Translations under genes and position numbers: made by a program
Notes under the pieces: generated by a model
Seen by the model: only the letters and a program-made list of their open reading frames with translations
Told to the model about the DNA's origin: nothing
The model's database searches: none
Assembly (NCBI RefSeq): GCF_000425265.1
Contig: NZ_KE384344.1
Location: forward strand, 2,673 to 66,672
DNA: 64,000 nucleotides
Reading direction: 5' to 3'
From: Maridesulfovibrio zosterae DSM 11974
Lineage (GTDB): Bacteria; Desulfobacterota; Desulfovibrionia; Desulfovibrionales; Desulfovibrionaceae
Shown here: positions 18,501-26,671 of the stretch, in pieces
How the letters are laid out: each line of letters starts with the position of its first letter
Position numbering within the stretch: the first letter of the stretch is position 1

Positions 18501-19664
18501 TGTCCCAATCCATACCTCCCCCTGGCTGTCTTCAAGAACTGCACTTACTTCCATTCCCGGCAGAGTGTTTTTTTTCCAAGGATGACGAGATTTGATGCCA
18601 AAGGCCTGCATTTTTGGGGTCAGTAAGCTCAGCCCGTCACCATATGTACCTATCCATAAAACTCCGGAGCGGTCTTCTAAAATTTTTATGATCTTATTGT
18701 CACCGATACTTTGGGGATCCATCTGGTTCTTGGTGAAGAAGGTAAAATGCATTTTTTCGGGAGAAAGCGATGCTGTTTCTGCAGATCTTTTTGCCAGTCC
18801 TTCAAGAGTACCCAGCCAGAGAGTCCCTTTGTTGTCTTCGTAGATATCATTAATTTCTAATGATCTGAATAATGTTTCAAAGTTGTCAGACGTCGGGTTG
18901 TATATTGATATTCCTTTTTTTGTTCCTATCCATAATTCATTTTTTTTGTTTTGATAAAAACAAAGTATTGTATCATCACAAATACTGGATGGATTTGCTG
19001 GATCGTTCCGGTATTTTTTAAATTTTTTTCCATCATCGAGCAGTAGATTTAAACCTACAGCTGTTCCAACCCATATATGGCCTTGCATATCTTCATGGAT
19101 GCTGCGTATTTCATTATGACTGATACTAGCCGTTGAATTTGAAGCTTGAAATTTCTTGAATTTTCCAGATGACCGGTCAAAAAGGTTTAGGCCATGGTGT
19201 GTTCCTATCCACATCCGTCCTTTTGAGTCTTCATAAATACACCGGATATTTTTTCCTGAAATTGAGTCAGGGTTATCTTTTTCAGGCAGATAACTTTTAA
19301 ATGTGTCTGTTTTTCGATCATAAAAATTAAGTCCATTTCCAGTTCCTACCCAGAGTTGGCCTTTTGAATCTTCATATAGAGCACGAATATTACCGTCAGA
19401 AATACTTCCCGGTTTTTTAGATGGTTTATAAATTTTTATATTCTGTCCATCATAGCGGTTAAGACCATCATAGGTGCCGAACCACATGAACCCTTTTGAA
19501 TCTTGAATCATGCATAGTAATGATGACTGTGACAGTCTTTCATTTAAAGGAAATTTTTGAAATCTAAGATCTTGCTGGAAAGCAAAAGCTGTATACGGAA
19601 TTGATATAAAAATAAGGAAGAAAGAAAATGCTATAATGAAGAGTGGATTTATCCTGCAATGCAT
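15534..19664 (-). CDS. Hybrid histidine kinase with periplasmic two-component regulator propeller (14 repeats)
   Basis: A 1376-residue membrane sensor. A signal peptide (about 1-28) is followed by 14 Reg_prop repeats of the type EDSKGxxWxGTxxGLN (about 40-690), matching two seven-bladed beta-propellers, then a Y_Y_Y domain (about 710-795), one membrane helix (about 800-823), a HisKA domain with H880 in ASMSHEIRTP, an ATPase (boxes DTGVGID and GSGLGLSIS), a degenerate receiver lacking the acidic pair, and a C-terminal receiver (VLLVEDN ... LIDMEMP). The layout resembles the hybrid two-component systems of Bacteroidetes that sense polysaccharide breakdown products, but lacks their AraC output domain. 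The ligand is unknown. A small membrane protein gene overlaps its stop. Confidence 0.92.
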   Translation of the reverse strand: MHCRINPLFIIAFSFFLIFISIPYTAFAFQQDLRFQKFPLNERLSQSSLLCMIQDSKGFMWFGTYDGLNRYDGQNIKIYKPSKKPGSISDGNIRALYEDSKGQLWVGTGNGLNFYDRKTDTFKSYLPEKDNPDSISGKNIRCIYEDSKGRMWIGTHHGLNLFDRSSGKFKKFQASNSTASISHNEIRSIHEDMQGHIWVGTAVGLNLLLDDGKKFKKYRNDPANPSSICDDTILCFYQNKKNELWIGTKKGISIYNPTSDNFETLFRSLEINDIYEDNKGTLWLGTLEGLAKRSAETASLSPEKMHFTFFTKNQMDPQSIGDNKIIKILEDRSGVLWIGTYGDGLSLLTPKMQAFGIKSRHPWKKNTLPGMEVSAVLEDSQGEVWIGTYKNGLSIYNPHTNIFRNYSKNSKKPWNLSGNRINCIFEDSNGLFWVGTRKNGVFVIDKNKGIVSRYRRNKKDPETLSQNNVWWIYQGSKGYIWIGTSKKGLNRLDPKTGKIKLFSHSDKDPTSLGHNRVRNIFEDSHHNFWVCTNAGLNLMDRTNGTFKHYKHDPENPNTISNNRVTPIAEAADGSLWIGTDQGLNRFDPVTETFTRFTKENRLANDGIQGLCIDNSGKIWVSTFKGISTLEPTTGKIWNFGLSDGLQGIEYWINSYNKGQSGKMYFGGLKGMNMFDPRDIKINHVPPPVVITNLTIMNTPVNLGTNISETKEITLSWKDAMFTFSFAALDYQNPKLNKYKYKLEGFNDRWIDAISDASATFTNFDHGTYTFKVIASNSDGVWNKIGTSIKVKIIPPFWNTWWFKSLVIFIILFSSLLFMQLRILAVQRQRESLARQVDKKTADLSHEIEEHMKTEQQLEDAIIKAEEANQAKSAFLASMSHEIRTPLNSIIGVADLLKGTEISDEQAEYVNIFESSSEILLSIINDILDFSKIEANHVKLESIHIDLLQEIESILSLQATAAIMRGIELVCRFKPDVPEFVIGDPTRLRQVLLNIVSNAVKFTSHGEVSMTVARSSNPNKSDDIIFTIADTGVGIDPEKLESIFAPFSQADSSTTRRFGGSGLGLSISKKLSELMGGNIKAESTPGVGSCFKVTLPLPRDLESSSSKQPSLDNTEIIVAVRNPNALNAICETLNSFGATTTPCFNAESLRVLLSAQSDYKHNILAYDMTFQKNKNLNLLENIQQSGVKLPPVLLMQQGVSFDRNLLQGMINAQGITMPPPKRTLLRTIMKMLAISPATIQDSSRNDLAQLPDIRVLLVEDNISNRELVRHFFKKTEATLIMATNGKEGLELALYEKYDIILIDMEMPVMDGYEFLSQFRKKEMETHDKRTGIIALTAHASSEFREKCLEAGADDFLPKPIKQAALLRTILALHNRIK

Positions 19665-19804
19665 AATTTATCCGTTGCTGAAAGGGTATGTGTGACTCAG
19701 TTTCTAGAAAACCGTTGAGCCTATTAAATTATAGTGTGTATTTAAGTATTTTAAAATACAATAGCCTAACTATACATGATAATTAGACTACTATACTAGT
19801 ATTA

Positions 19805-21004
19805 TTAGCCTGATAACGCTTCCGAGATTCGTTCAAGGGCCCATTCGACCTGTTCTGCCGTTATGACTAAAGGTGGAGCAAATCGAATAATGTTATCATG
19901 CGTTTCTTTGCATAGCAGCCCATTTTCTTTTAATTCTTCACAGTATTTTCTAGCTCCGCCAGCATTTAATTTGAATTCAACGGCGAGGAGCAGTCCTCGG
20001 CCACGAACCTCTTTTATCTTGTTGTTTTTTATCTTTTTAAGGCCTGAAAGAAATTTTTTACCTATAATTGCGGCATTCTCAATAAGATTTTCTTCTGTGA
20101 GTATTTTAAGAGCTTCTCTTGATACTGCGCAGGCCAGAGGATTGCCACCAAACGTTGAGCCGTGTTCGCCCGGTTTTAGCACTCCTAGAACTTCGGTATT
20201 TGAAAGAACTGCTGAGACTGGATAGAACCCTCCTGAAAGAGCTTTGCCAATCAGAGTAATGTCCGCTTCGATATCCTCATGTTCTTCTGCCAGAAGTTTA
20301 CCTGTCCGGCCTAGTCCTGTCTGGATTTCATCTAGGATCAGATTAACATTATTGATGGTGCATAGCTCCCGCACTTTCTTAAAGTAACCGTGCGGAGGAA
20401 TGATTACTCCTGCTTCGCCTTGAATCGGTTCGACGAGAAATGCTACTGTTTCTGGAGCAATAGCGTTTTCTAATGCTTTACTGTCCCCAAAGGGAATAAC
20501 TTTAAATCCTGGTGTGAATGGGCCAAATCCCCTGCGCGAAATTGGGTCAGTTGAGAATCCGACAATGGTTATTGTGCGGCCATGAAAGTTATCGGCACAA
20601 ACAATTATTTCTGCGCGGTCTTCTGGAACTCCTTTAACCATATAACCCCATTTGCGGACGGCTTTAATCGCTGTTTCAACTGCTTCAGCCCCACTGTTCA
20701 TGGGTAGAACTTTATGTGAATTAGTAAGCGCACACAGTTCCTCATAGAACATGCCCAGTTGATCATTCCTGAACGCTCTGGAAGTAAGAGTCAGTTTTTT
20801 CATTTGGTTTTGCATTGCCGCTTTAATCCGAGGATGGCAGTGTCCCTGATTCACCGCTGAATATGCAGACAGGCAGTCCATATATTTATTGCCATCAACG
20901 TCCCATACCCAAACGCCTTCTCCTCTTTCTAAAACAACATCAAGGGGTTTATAGTTTCGGGCACCGAACTTGTCTTCAAGTTTAATATAGTCTGTTTGCA
21001 GCAT
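19805..21004 (-). CDS. rocD: Ornithine--oxo-acid aminotransferase
   Basis: A 399-residue class-III PLP aminotransferase, full length for RocD. It converts L-ornithine and 2-oxoglutarate to glutamate-5-semialdehyde and glutamate, linking arginine/ornithine and proline metabolism. Family features: [19 protein letters not shown] near the start, [20 protein letters not shown] (phosphate site), [11 protein letters not shown], the PLP-contact Asp in [15 protein letters not shown], and the Schiff-base Lys in LIGKALSGG, followed by [13 protein letters not shown] strong ribosome site (ggagggg, 6 bases) precedes the ATG. It stands as a single gene with a strong terminator isolating it from the operon upstream. 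Confidence 0.92.
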   Translation of the reverse strand: MLQTDYIKLEDKFGARNYKPLDVVLERGEGVWVWDVDGNKYMDCLSAYSAVNQGHCHPRIKAAMQNQMKKLTLTSRAFRNDQLGMFYEELCALTNSHKVLPMNSGAEAVETAIKAVRKWGYMVKGVPEDRAEIIVCADNFHGRTITIVGFSTDPISRRGFGPFTPGFKVIPFGDSKALENAIAPETVAFLVEPIQGEAGVIIPPHGYFKKVRELCTINNVNLILDEIQTGLGRTGKLLAEEHEDIEADITLIGKALSGGFYPVSAVLSNTEVLGVLKPGEHGSTFGGNPLACAVSREALKILTEENLIENAAIIGKKFLSGLKKIKNNKIKEVRGRGLLLAVEFKLNAGGARKYCEELKENGLLCKETHDNIIRFAPPLVITAEQVEWALERISEALSG

Positions 21005-21137
21005 GTTATCCCCTCCGTCTTGTCTGGGATTATGGTAATAATTACTATAGGTGTGTTAATTTTACCAGTTAAGTTTGTATTTGTGATGAGAATTTAGTTT
21101 GGCTCTTTAATAAGACGGAGCATGACTTTTTCAGCTT

Positions 21138-21189
21138 AGCAAAGAAAAGCCCCCTTTTCAGATTTCTGAAAAGGGGGCTTTTCTTTGCT
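21138..21189 (-). terminator. Strong Rho-independent terminator (24-bp perfect stem)
   Basis: Arms 21138-21161 and 21166-21189 are perfectly complementary with a 4-base loop. Runs of A and T inside the arms give a U-tract on either strand. It lies just after the stop of the LOG-family gene on the minus strand and ends the three-gene phosphatase operon. Confidence 0.93.
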
Positions 21190-21201
21190 ATCAGTTCGTT
21201 T

Positions 21202-21801
21202 TTACTGCCGTTTATCTGTCTGAACGGATATTTTTTCAACCCATTTACTTACTGTGGGAGCTTCGTAATTTGAATATGCTTCAATTAATTCGGATGGGCT
21301 GCTTGCAGTGATCAGCATTTCTTTATGTATTTCACCAAGGAATCCTTCTTGTACAACTCCGCCAAGAAATTCTATGAGCTTGTCATAGTAGCCGTCAATA
21401 TTTAGGAGGCCACATGGCTTGTTGTGGAATCCAAGCTGCGCCCAGGTAAAGATTTCAAAAATTTCATCCATTGTTCCAATGCCGCCGGGAAGGGCAACAA
21501 ATCCATCAGATAATTCGGCCATCAAAGCTTTGCGCTCGTGCATGGATTCAGCAATATGTAATTTGGTAAGTCCGTAGTGGGCTACTTCTTTTTTTACCAG
21601 ACTTTCCGGGATGACTCCAACAACTTCACCTCCGGCTTCAAGTGCACTTTCTGCCAGAATGCCCATAAGTCCCATGTTTGAGCCACCGTATATTATTCTG
21701 ATATTTCTTTTTGCTAATTCTCGACCCATATTTCTGGCTGTCTGGGCATATTTGGGGTCATTTCCAGGGTTTGCACCGAGGAAAACACATATACTTTTCA
21801 T
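21202..21801 (-). CDS. LOG-family protein (TIGR00730, nucleotide 5'-monophosphate phosphoribohydrolase-like)
   Basis: About 199 residues, the usual length. The LOG family cleaves the base from cytokinin-like or other nucleoside 5'-monophosphates; in bacteria other than plant associates the true substrate is mostly unknown. The Rossmann start MKSICVFLGANPGN and the hallmark LPGGIGTMDEIFE (PGGxGTxxE, with the catalytic Glu) are both present. The ATG at 21801 is chosen because aggaga lies 6 bases before it and homology begins there, although the frame is open to 21882 inside the upstream gene. It lies one base after that gene's stop, so the two are surely cotranscribed. A strong terminator follows. 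Confidence 0.9.
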   Translation of the reverse strand: MKSICVFLGANPGNDPKYAQTARNMGRELAKRNIRIIYGGSNMGLMGILAESALEAGGEVVGVIPESLVKKEVAHYGLTKLHIAESMHERKALMAELSDGFVALPGGIGTMDEIFEIFTWAQLGFHNKPCGLLNIDGYYDKLIEFLGGVVQEGFLGEIHKEMLITASSPSELIEAYSNYEAPTVSKWVEKISVQTDKRQ

Positions 21802-21802
21802 T

Positions 21803-22678
21803 TTATTCTCCTGACTTATTAAGAACAGAGTGTTTAGGTGTTGTGTAGAATGAATTATAGGCAAAGGTAAGCAAGACTGCAAAACCTGCTGATGAAACTC
21901 CTAATATCGTATTATAGAATGGAGGAGCGGCTAAAGCCAACCGGATAAGCATCGTCACAAGTGCAAATCCTGAATTTCTGAAAACAGCATGAAATGAAGG
22001 TAGAAAACGCTGTGAGATAAGTACAAGAAGTATATCACTGAATATAAGAACTGTATAAAATGTACTAAAGAAATCGAAGGCATGCTCGCCTTTCAAAACA
22101 AAACTGAAGTCATAAATTCCAAGACCAGCAAATAATACTAGAAGCATTAAAGCTACTAGTTTTTTCGATGCCACATAGCTGAATTTGAATACAGGTTTCA
22201 TAGCCGGTAAGGGCTTTTGTATTCGGTAATAAATTCCAAGCAGTACGAATACAATAAAGGCTCCCATTCCATCTGAAAGAATCTGATAGATAGGAGTCAT
22301 ATTACCTGTGAAGTTGATTGGCTCAGGGAAGTTGACCAGCTCTTTGAAAGAGTTACGCATGAGAATCAGGCACAGGATTTCAAACTGTTTACCTACTGAT
22401 TTTGCGAAAGAACAGGGGAGTACAAAAATCAGACCGATAACCTCAAGTACCAGAACCAGCGTGAATGCTATGCCTACTGCTGCGTAATGGCTGTGAGGTG
22501 TTTTCGCTGCAATAAATGCAGGCAGAAGGTTATGTCTGCCAAGTTCAATACCGGCAAGAGCGAGAATAAAGCAGACAATAAGTATACCTGCAACTCTACG
22601 CTGGGTTTTTTCACTTTCCCAGAAGGCATGCAGGGGGTCAAAGGCGTATGTCGCTAATTCGTAGATTGAATATTTCAT
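21803..22678 (-). CDS. Multi-spanning membrane protein of unknown function
   Basis: 291 residues with about seven predicted membrane helices (about 28-48, 67-90, 98-112, 135-152, 175-192, 207-225, 240-270). I recognise no family. The start overlaps the stop of the SpoIIE-type phosphatase by four bases (ATGA), which indicates translational coupling, and the LOG-family gene follows after one base. A membrane partner for the phosphatase is a reasonable guess: it might receive or transmit the signal at the inner membrane. No catalytic motif is visible. Confidence 0.75.
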   Translation of the reverse strand: MKYSIYELATYAFDPLHAFWESEKTQRRVAGILIVCFILALAGIELGRHNLLPAFIAAKTPHSHYAAVGIAFTLVLVLEVIGLIFVLPCSFAKSVGKQFEILCLILMRNSFKELVNFPEPINFTGNMTPIYQILSDGMGAFIVFVLLGIYYRIQKPLPAMKPVFKFSYVASKKLVALMLLVLFAGLGIYDFSFVLKGEHAFDFFSTFYTVLIFSDILLVLISQRFLPSFHAVFRNSGFALVTMLIRLALAAPPFYNTILGVSSAGFAVLLTFAYNSFYTTPKHSVLNKSGE

Positions 22679-24870
22679 ATAAATTTTATTACGATGGCCG
22701 TACAGTCATCTTCAAGGGGGAGTCCCCTACGGTGGTTTTGGACTTCTAAAAGTAGCAGGTCTACTATTTCCTGCGCAGGCTTATGACAGTTCTCACATAT
22801 AATTTGACGCAGGTAGTCTTTGCCAAATTGTATTCCCGCCGGACTGTGAGCTTCCCATATTCCATCTGTATACAGTACTAATATCTGCCCTGTTTGTATT
22901 TGAGTTATATGTTCTTCATATACATAGTCTTCATCGACACCAAGGGCCATTCCTGTGCCTTTAAGTTCTGTGAATGAATCTGTTTGCGGTGTATATATCA
23001 AGGCCGGATCATGTCCTGCCCGTATCCAGTGGAGTTTTTTCGTGTTGAGGTCACAGGTAGCAGTGAACATAGTCATAAAATGACCGGTTTGCATGCAGTC
23101 TTTAGTTACAAGTCTGTTAATATTCTTAACACTCCAAACCAACGAATTTCCTTGTCCTGTATATGCTCTGGTGTAGGCCCGAGCGCTGGTCATGAGCAGT
23201 GCGGCAGTTATGCCGTGACCGGAAACATCACCTATGGCTGTTGCAAATACACTTGGCCCACATGTTTTGCATCCGATGAAATCGTAATAATCGCCGCCTG
23301 TTTTTTCAGAAAAGGTACAGCGGGCACCAATGTCAACACCATCGATTTTAGGAGTTGCCTGCGGGAAAAGACTTTTTTGTGCCTCATCTGCAAGGATGAG
23401 GGCCTGCTTCGTTGCCGAGTGTTCCCGTAATTGTGGAACCATTATGTTGAAATTTTCTGCGAGTTCCCCAAGTTCATCACTGGAGTGAAAATCAGCGCGA
23501 ACACTCCAGTCGCCTTTTCCTATTTTAATAACTGCTTCAGATAACATTCTAATTGGTCTGGAAAGGCTTTGAGAAACAAAATAGGCTACAACAGAAACGC
23601 AAAGAATGACGACAATGGCAATTAGAGACGTTCCTTCATATTGATTGGCAATGCTCTCTCGCACATACTGTTCAGCTTCATCTGCTTCGGCTGTAAAGTC
23701 CGTTGTCGGGGTGATGAGCAGCAAGGCAATAGTATTGTTAATCGGGCTGAAAGTCCATAAAGAGGGTACTCCCTTGTAATTCATTTGAATAACGCCATTA
23801 TGTCCATCGTTAATATCCTGCACCAGTGTTCTAAATTCCGGATTATTTTCTTTCAGCCATTCTTGGTCCGGTGGACTCTGCCAGAAATGTCTTTGAGCTT
23901 GAACAGAATCCATGTTCTTATATCTATCTCCAGCCTTACCTATAATCAGGAGTTTGCTGTCAGAGAAACTTTCCGGGTTTTCACTGGCTACAACCATAAG
24001 TGTAGTTCCCGGTTGCAGGGCATGTATTAGTGATCCATGAATGGGCATGCTGACCGCGATGACGAGTGAGGTTGTTCCGATGAACTCTCCGTTATCGTTA
24101 AACAGCGGGGCAGTGAGTCTATGGCATAGTGAGCGGGTTGCGGCATCCGGCACTGGAAGGTTCCACAACGTTTTCTTTTGTTTTTTTACCTTTTTGTACC
24201 ATGCATTTTTACGGGGATCATATTTACCGGGAAAAGAATCGTGGCCGGGATATGTTGCCACAAGACCGTTTTCAAGTGTTATCTCTTGCCATAATACTAA
24301 TTTTTCAAGTGTGGCACTACAGTTTTTAAAACTGGTTAACATGGGGGACAGTTTTTTTATGTAGGGCTCGGCTTGTTTAAGAGTTAGCCCGTCCGTTAAC
24401 CAGAATGATATTCGCTCTTTCGTAATGGGTAAATCAATAAGAGCTCCACGTTTAATTTCGGTCATGTCGTGTGTCTTTTTACGGTTGGCACCTTTACCCA
24501 TCAGAGCTCTTTTTTTGTAATCCGGGGCCGAAGTAAATTCCGGGTTGTTGATGGTAGAGTGAGGAGAAGTTACATAATAATCTGGAATTGAAGGTTCCAG
24601 TTCACTGCTTGAGAGGCGTATTTCAGCCTCAGCTTGAATGCTTTTGAGGGATGTATGATATAAGCGGGATTCTAAATTAATGATTGCAGCTCTACCCTTT
24701 GCCATAGAAGAAAGAGATTCTGTTGCCCGTTCCAGAAGTGTAAGTCTGGTCTGTATCTGTAGATCTGAGCCAAGCTCAGTCAGCGACCTGAGACCATAGA
24801 GTCTTGTCACAACCAAAGGCATCAATGAAAAGATGAGCAGAATGATAAGTATTTTCCAACGGATTTTCAT
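22675..24870 (-). CDS. Membrane sensor with Cache-like, HAMP and SpoIIE/PP2C phosphatase domains
   Basis: 731 residues: an N-terminal membrane helix (about 6-24), a large periplasmic region (about 30-405) of the double-Cache type (it includes NAWYKKVKKQKKTLW, typical of such domains), a second helix (about 410-432), a HAMP linker (SLSRPIRMLSEAVIKIGKGD) and a SpoIIE/RsbU-type PP2C phosphatase (about 500-731) with metal ligands in KTGGDYYDF and IGDVSGHGITAALLM and in LEDDCTAIVIKF. Such enzymes usually dephosphorylate an anti-sigma-factor antagonist in partner-switching control. No STAS or HPK partner is nearby. First gene of a three-gene operon. Confidence 0.9.
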   Translation of the reverse strand: MKIRWKILIILLIFSLMPLVVTRLYGLRSLTELGSDLQIQTRLTLLERATESLSSMAKGRAAIINLESRLYHTSLKSIQAEAEIRLSSSELEPSIPDYYVTSPHSTINNPEFTSAPDYKKRALMGKGANRKKTHDMTEIKRGALIDLPITKERISFWLTDGLTLKQAEPYIKKLSPMLTSFKNCSATLEKLVLWQEITLENGLVATYPGHDSFPGKYDPRKNAWYKKVKKQKKTLWNLPVPDAATRSLCHRLTAPLFNDNGEFIGTTSLVIAVSMPIHGSLIHALQPGTTLMVVASENPESFSDSKLLIIGKAGDRYKNMDSVQAQRHFWQSPPDQEWLKENNPEFRTLVQDINDGHNGVIQMNYKGVPSLWTFSPINNTIALLLITPTTDFTAEADEAEQYVRESIANQYEGTSLIAIVVILCVSVVAYFVSQSLSRPIRMLSEAVIKIGKGDWSVRADFHSSDELGELAENFNIMVPQLREHSATKQALILADEAQKSLFPQATPKIDGVDIGARCTFSEKTGGDYYDFIGCKTCGPSVFATAIGDVSGHGITAALLMTSARAYTRAYTGQGNSLVWSVKNINRLVTKDCMQTGHFMTMFTATCDLNTKKLHWIRAGHDPALIYTPQTDSFTELKGTGMALGVDEDYVYEEHITQIQTGQILVLYTDGIWEAHSPAGIQFGKDYLRQIICENCHKPAQEIVDLLLLEVQNHRRGLPLEDDCTAIVIKFI

Positions 24871-24943
24871 GGATACATTTAAACCTATCCGTCCAGATTA
24901 TTCAATCAGGAAAATGTAAAATACATTTAACAGTGTTAAAGCG

Positions 24944-25627
24944 TTAACCTATCAGAACTGTGAGAAGTACGACAACCACAAGTGAAGGTAACAGGTTTGA
25001 AAGATTTATACGTTTTATTTCCAGTAAAGTCAGGCTGATACCAAGTATGAGCAGACCGCCTGTTGCGGTAAGTTGGTCAATTATCAGTGGAGAGAACCAC
25101 TCGTGAAATGAGCTTGCAAAAAGAGTTAGCGATCCTTGATAGAGCATGACTGGAATAAATGAGAACAGTACTCCAATCCCGTAAGAAGAAGCCAGGGCTA
25201 TGGATGCAAATCCGTCTAAAAGTGATTTAGTGTAAAGGATTGTAGTATTGCCATTAATACCTTCTTCAAAAGATCCGATAATGGCCATTGCCCCTATGCA
25301 GAATATTAATGAAGCCGTTATCATACCATCAATAAATCCAGTATCCTTGGAACCAACCATCTGTTTTAATTTGCTGGCTCCGCGTTCAAAAAGAGTATCG
25401 AGCTGTAGAAGCTCTCCAATGATTCCTCCAATGAGCAAACTAAACATAAGTATCAGAATATCTTGTACTTTCAAGGCCATCTGAAGCCCAATAAGGATTG
25501 TGCCGAGTCCAAGTGCTTGAAATACTATTTGTCTGATGCGTTCTGGGAAACGGCTGTGTAGTATGACGCCAAGTAAAGATCCGCCAATAATGGCAGCTCC
25601 ATTAACAAGGGAACCGGTAGGTATCAT
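24944..25627 (-). CDS. DUF554 family membrane protein
   Basis: 227 residues, the standard length for DUF554 (YdfK-like). The start MIPTGSLVNGAAIIGGSLLG is the family's signature, and GLGTILIGLQMALK and the GGIIGELLQLD segment also match. About six to seven membrane helices. Its function is unknown; transport has been suggested for the family because of its internal repeat. It is a single gene, upstream of (and on the same strand as) the SpoIIE-type phosphatase but separated by 73 bases. Cotranscription with the phosphatase is possible. Confidence 0.85.
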   Translation of the reverse strand: MIPTGSLVNGAAIIGGSLLGVILHSRFPERIRQIVFQALGLGTILIGLQMALKVQDILILMFSLLIGGIIGELLQLDTLFERGASKLKQMVGSKDTGFIDGMITASLIFCIGAMAIIGSFEEGINGNTTILYTKSLLDGFASIALASSYGIGVLFSFIPVMLYQGSLTLFASSFHEWFSPLIIDQLTATGGLLILGISLTLLEIKRINLSNLLPSLVVVVLLTVLIG

Positions 25628-25791
25628 GTGAATCTCGCTTAGAAGAGTTGTGGATAGGCATCATGGTTATCATTGACTTTTAGTGTTTACAATAGTTGAA
25701 GTTCGTATAATTGATTTATTATTGTGATTTTAAAATAGAAATATTTTTATTGCAAAAAGCTGTATATTTTAAATTTTCCTTGTAAATAAAC

Positions 25792-25820
25792 TTGACAGTA
25801 TCTGGATCATTTAATATTAA
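25792..25820 (+). promoter_or_regulatory. Sigma-70-type promoter of tRNA-Leu
   Basis: A perfect -35 box ttgaca (25792-25797), 17 bases of spacing, and tattaa (25815-25820) as a 4-of-6 -10 box. The tRNA begins 15 bases after it, so the leader would be short. Confidence 0.65.
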
Positions 25821-25835
25821 CAATCCCTCACATAG

Positions 25836-25922
25836 GCCGGGATGGCGGAATTGGTAGACGCAGCGGACTCAAAATCCGCCGGTAGCAATGCCTTGCGAGT
25901 TCGAGTCTCGCTCCCGGTACCA
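25836..25922 (+). tRNA. tRNA-Leu (anticodon CAA)
   Basis: 87 bases including an encoded CCA. The acceptor stem is gccggga/tcccggt (one G-U pair), the anticodon stem gcgga/tccgc encloses ctcaaaa with anticodon CAA, there is a long variable arm as expected for leucine, and the T-arm has gttcgagtc. It reads codon UUG. A terminator follows directly. Confidence 0.97.
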
Positions 25923-25930
25923 GATATTAC

Positions 25931-25965
25931 AAGGGTTTTTCGCAAAAAGCGAAAGGCCCTTTTTT
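25931..25965 (+). terminator. Rho-independent terminator of tRNA-Leu
   Basis: Arms around aagggtttttcgc and gcgaaaggccctt with an A-rich loop, followed by a T-run at 25960-25965. Confidence 0.85.
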
Positions 25966-26167
25966 CATGTCCAAAACAGTTCTCCCCCCACTCTTCCCCA
26001 TAAAATGAAAAAAGTGAAAGAATTTTGATTAAGTTCAAATTTTTTTCACTTAGCGTTCCCCATGTCTGTTTAACTACTCAGTTAATTTACTGACTTTTTA
26101 GATTTGTAAATATAATTTAGCTCGCTTAAGGATGGCTAAGCCTGATAAAGTTATGGAGAGATTGAGC

Positions 26168-26629
26168 ATGAATAAAGAACATAATGATGAATCTACAGTA
26201 AGAGTCTGTACTAGCGGAAGCTGCATTCCAGAGAGAAAAGATTTATCTCAGCACCCTTTTGTTACTTCTGGCTTGAAGCTGAAGCTGGATGTGGTGGAAA
26301 AAGTTTTTAGCATCCTTCTTTTACTGACGGGAATATATTTGGGCTGCTTGATTTTCATCCTCTTGCCGTCAAATCCAAAGTTGGGTGCTTCATACAAAGC
26401 TTTTGTCATGACTCTTTTGGCAGGTTTGTTCGTATGGCTTGTAAGGTGTGCGGCTGCTTGGTGGGTTAAGGAGAGGGCTTTGATTGTTAAATATTTCCAT
26501 TCGCAATTCATGTCGGAGAAAGAGCAAATAGCTACTCTTTTTAAAGAGGTTGAGCGTAAATCGAAGCATGGTTCCCTAAGTCTATTGGCTTTGGCATGTC
26601 CTTCAGTGTTTTTTGCAGCTATAGATTGA
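26168..26629 (+). CDS. Hypothetical membrane protein, two helices
   Basis: 153 residues. A polar N-terminus with a CTSGSC segment (residues about 13-20) precedes two membrane helices (about 47-67 and 77-97), then an amphipathic stretch rich in Lys and Glu and a short hydrophobic C-terminus. No family recognised. The start at 26168 is preferred because ggagag lies 7 bases before it; the frame is open to 26132. It lies between the tRNA terminator and the convergent MATE gene, with no operon partner. Confidence 0.65.
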   Translation: MNKEHNDESTVRVCTSGSCIPERKDLSQHPFVTSGLKLKLDVVEKVFSILLLLTGIYLGCLIFILLPSNPKLGASYKAFVMTLLAGLFVWLVRCAAAWWVKERALIVKYFHSQFMSEKEQIATLFKEVERKSKHGSLSLLALACPSVFFAAID

Positions 26630-26671
26630 AAAGTGTCTTTCTTTGCGTTGTTAAAGAAAATGATTGTTTCT

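Noticed and set aside
15534-19664. Repeats of about 130-190 bases on the plus strand
   Set aside because: They are protein-level propeller repeats of the kinase; the DNA is only loosely similar.
25817-26038. A 73-codon minus-strand frame with SETRTRKALLPADFE
   Set aside because: It is the antisense of tRNA-Leu and its terminator, a well-known false ORF.
25836-26168. An integration site at the tRNA-Leu gene
   Set aside because: No integrase, no duplicate of the tRNA 3' end and no shift in gene style downstream.
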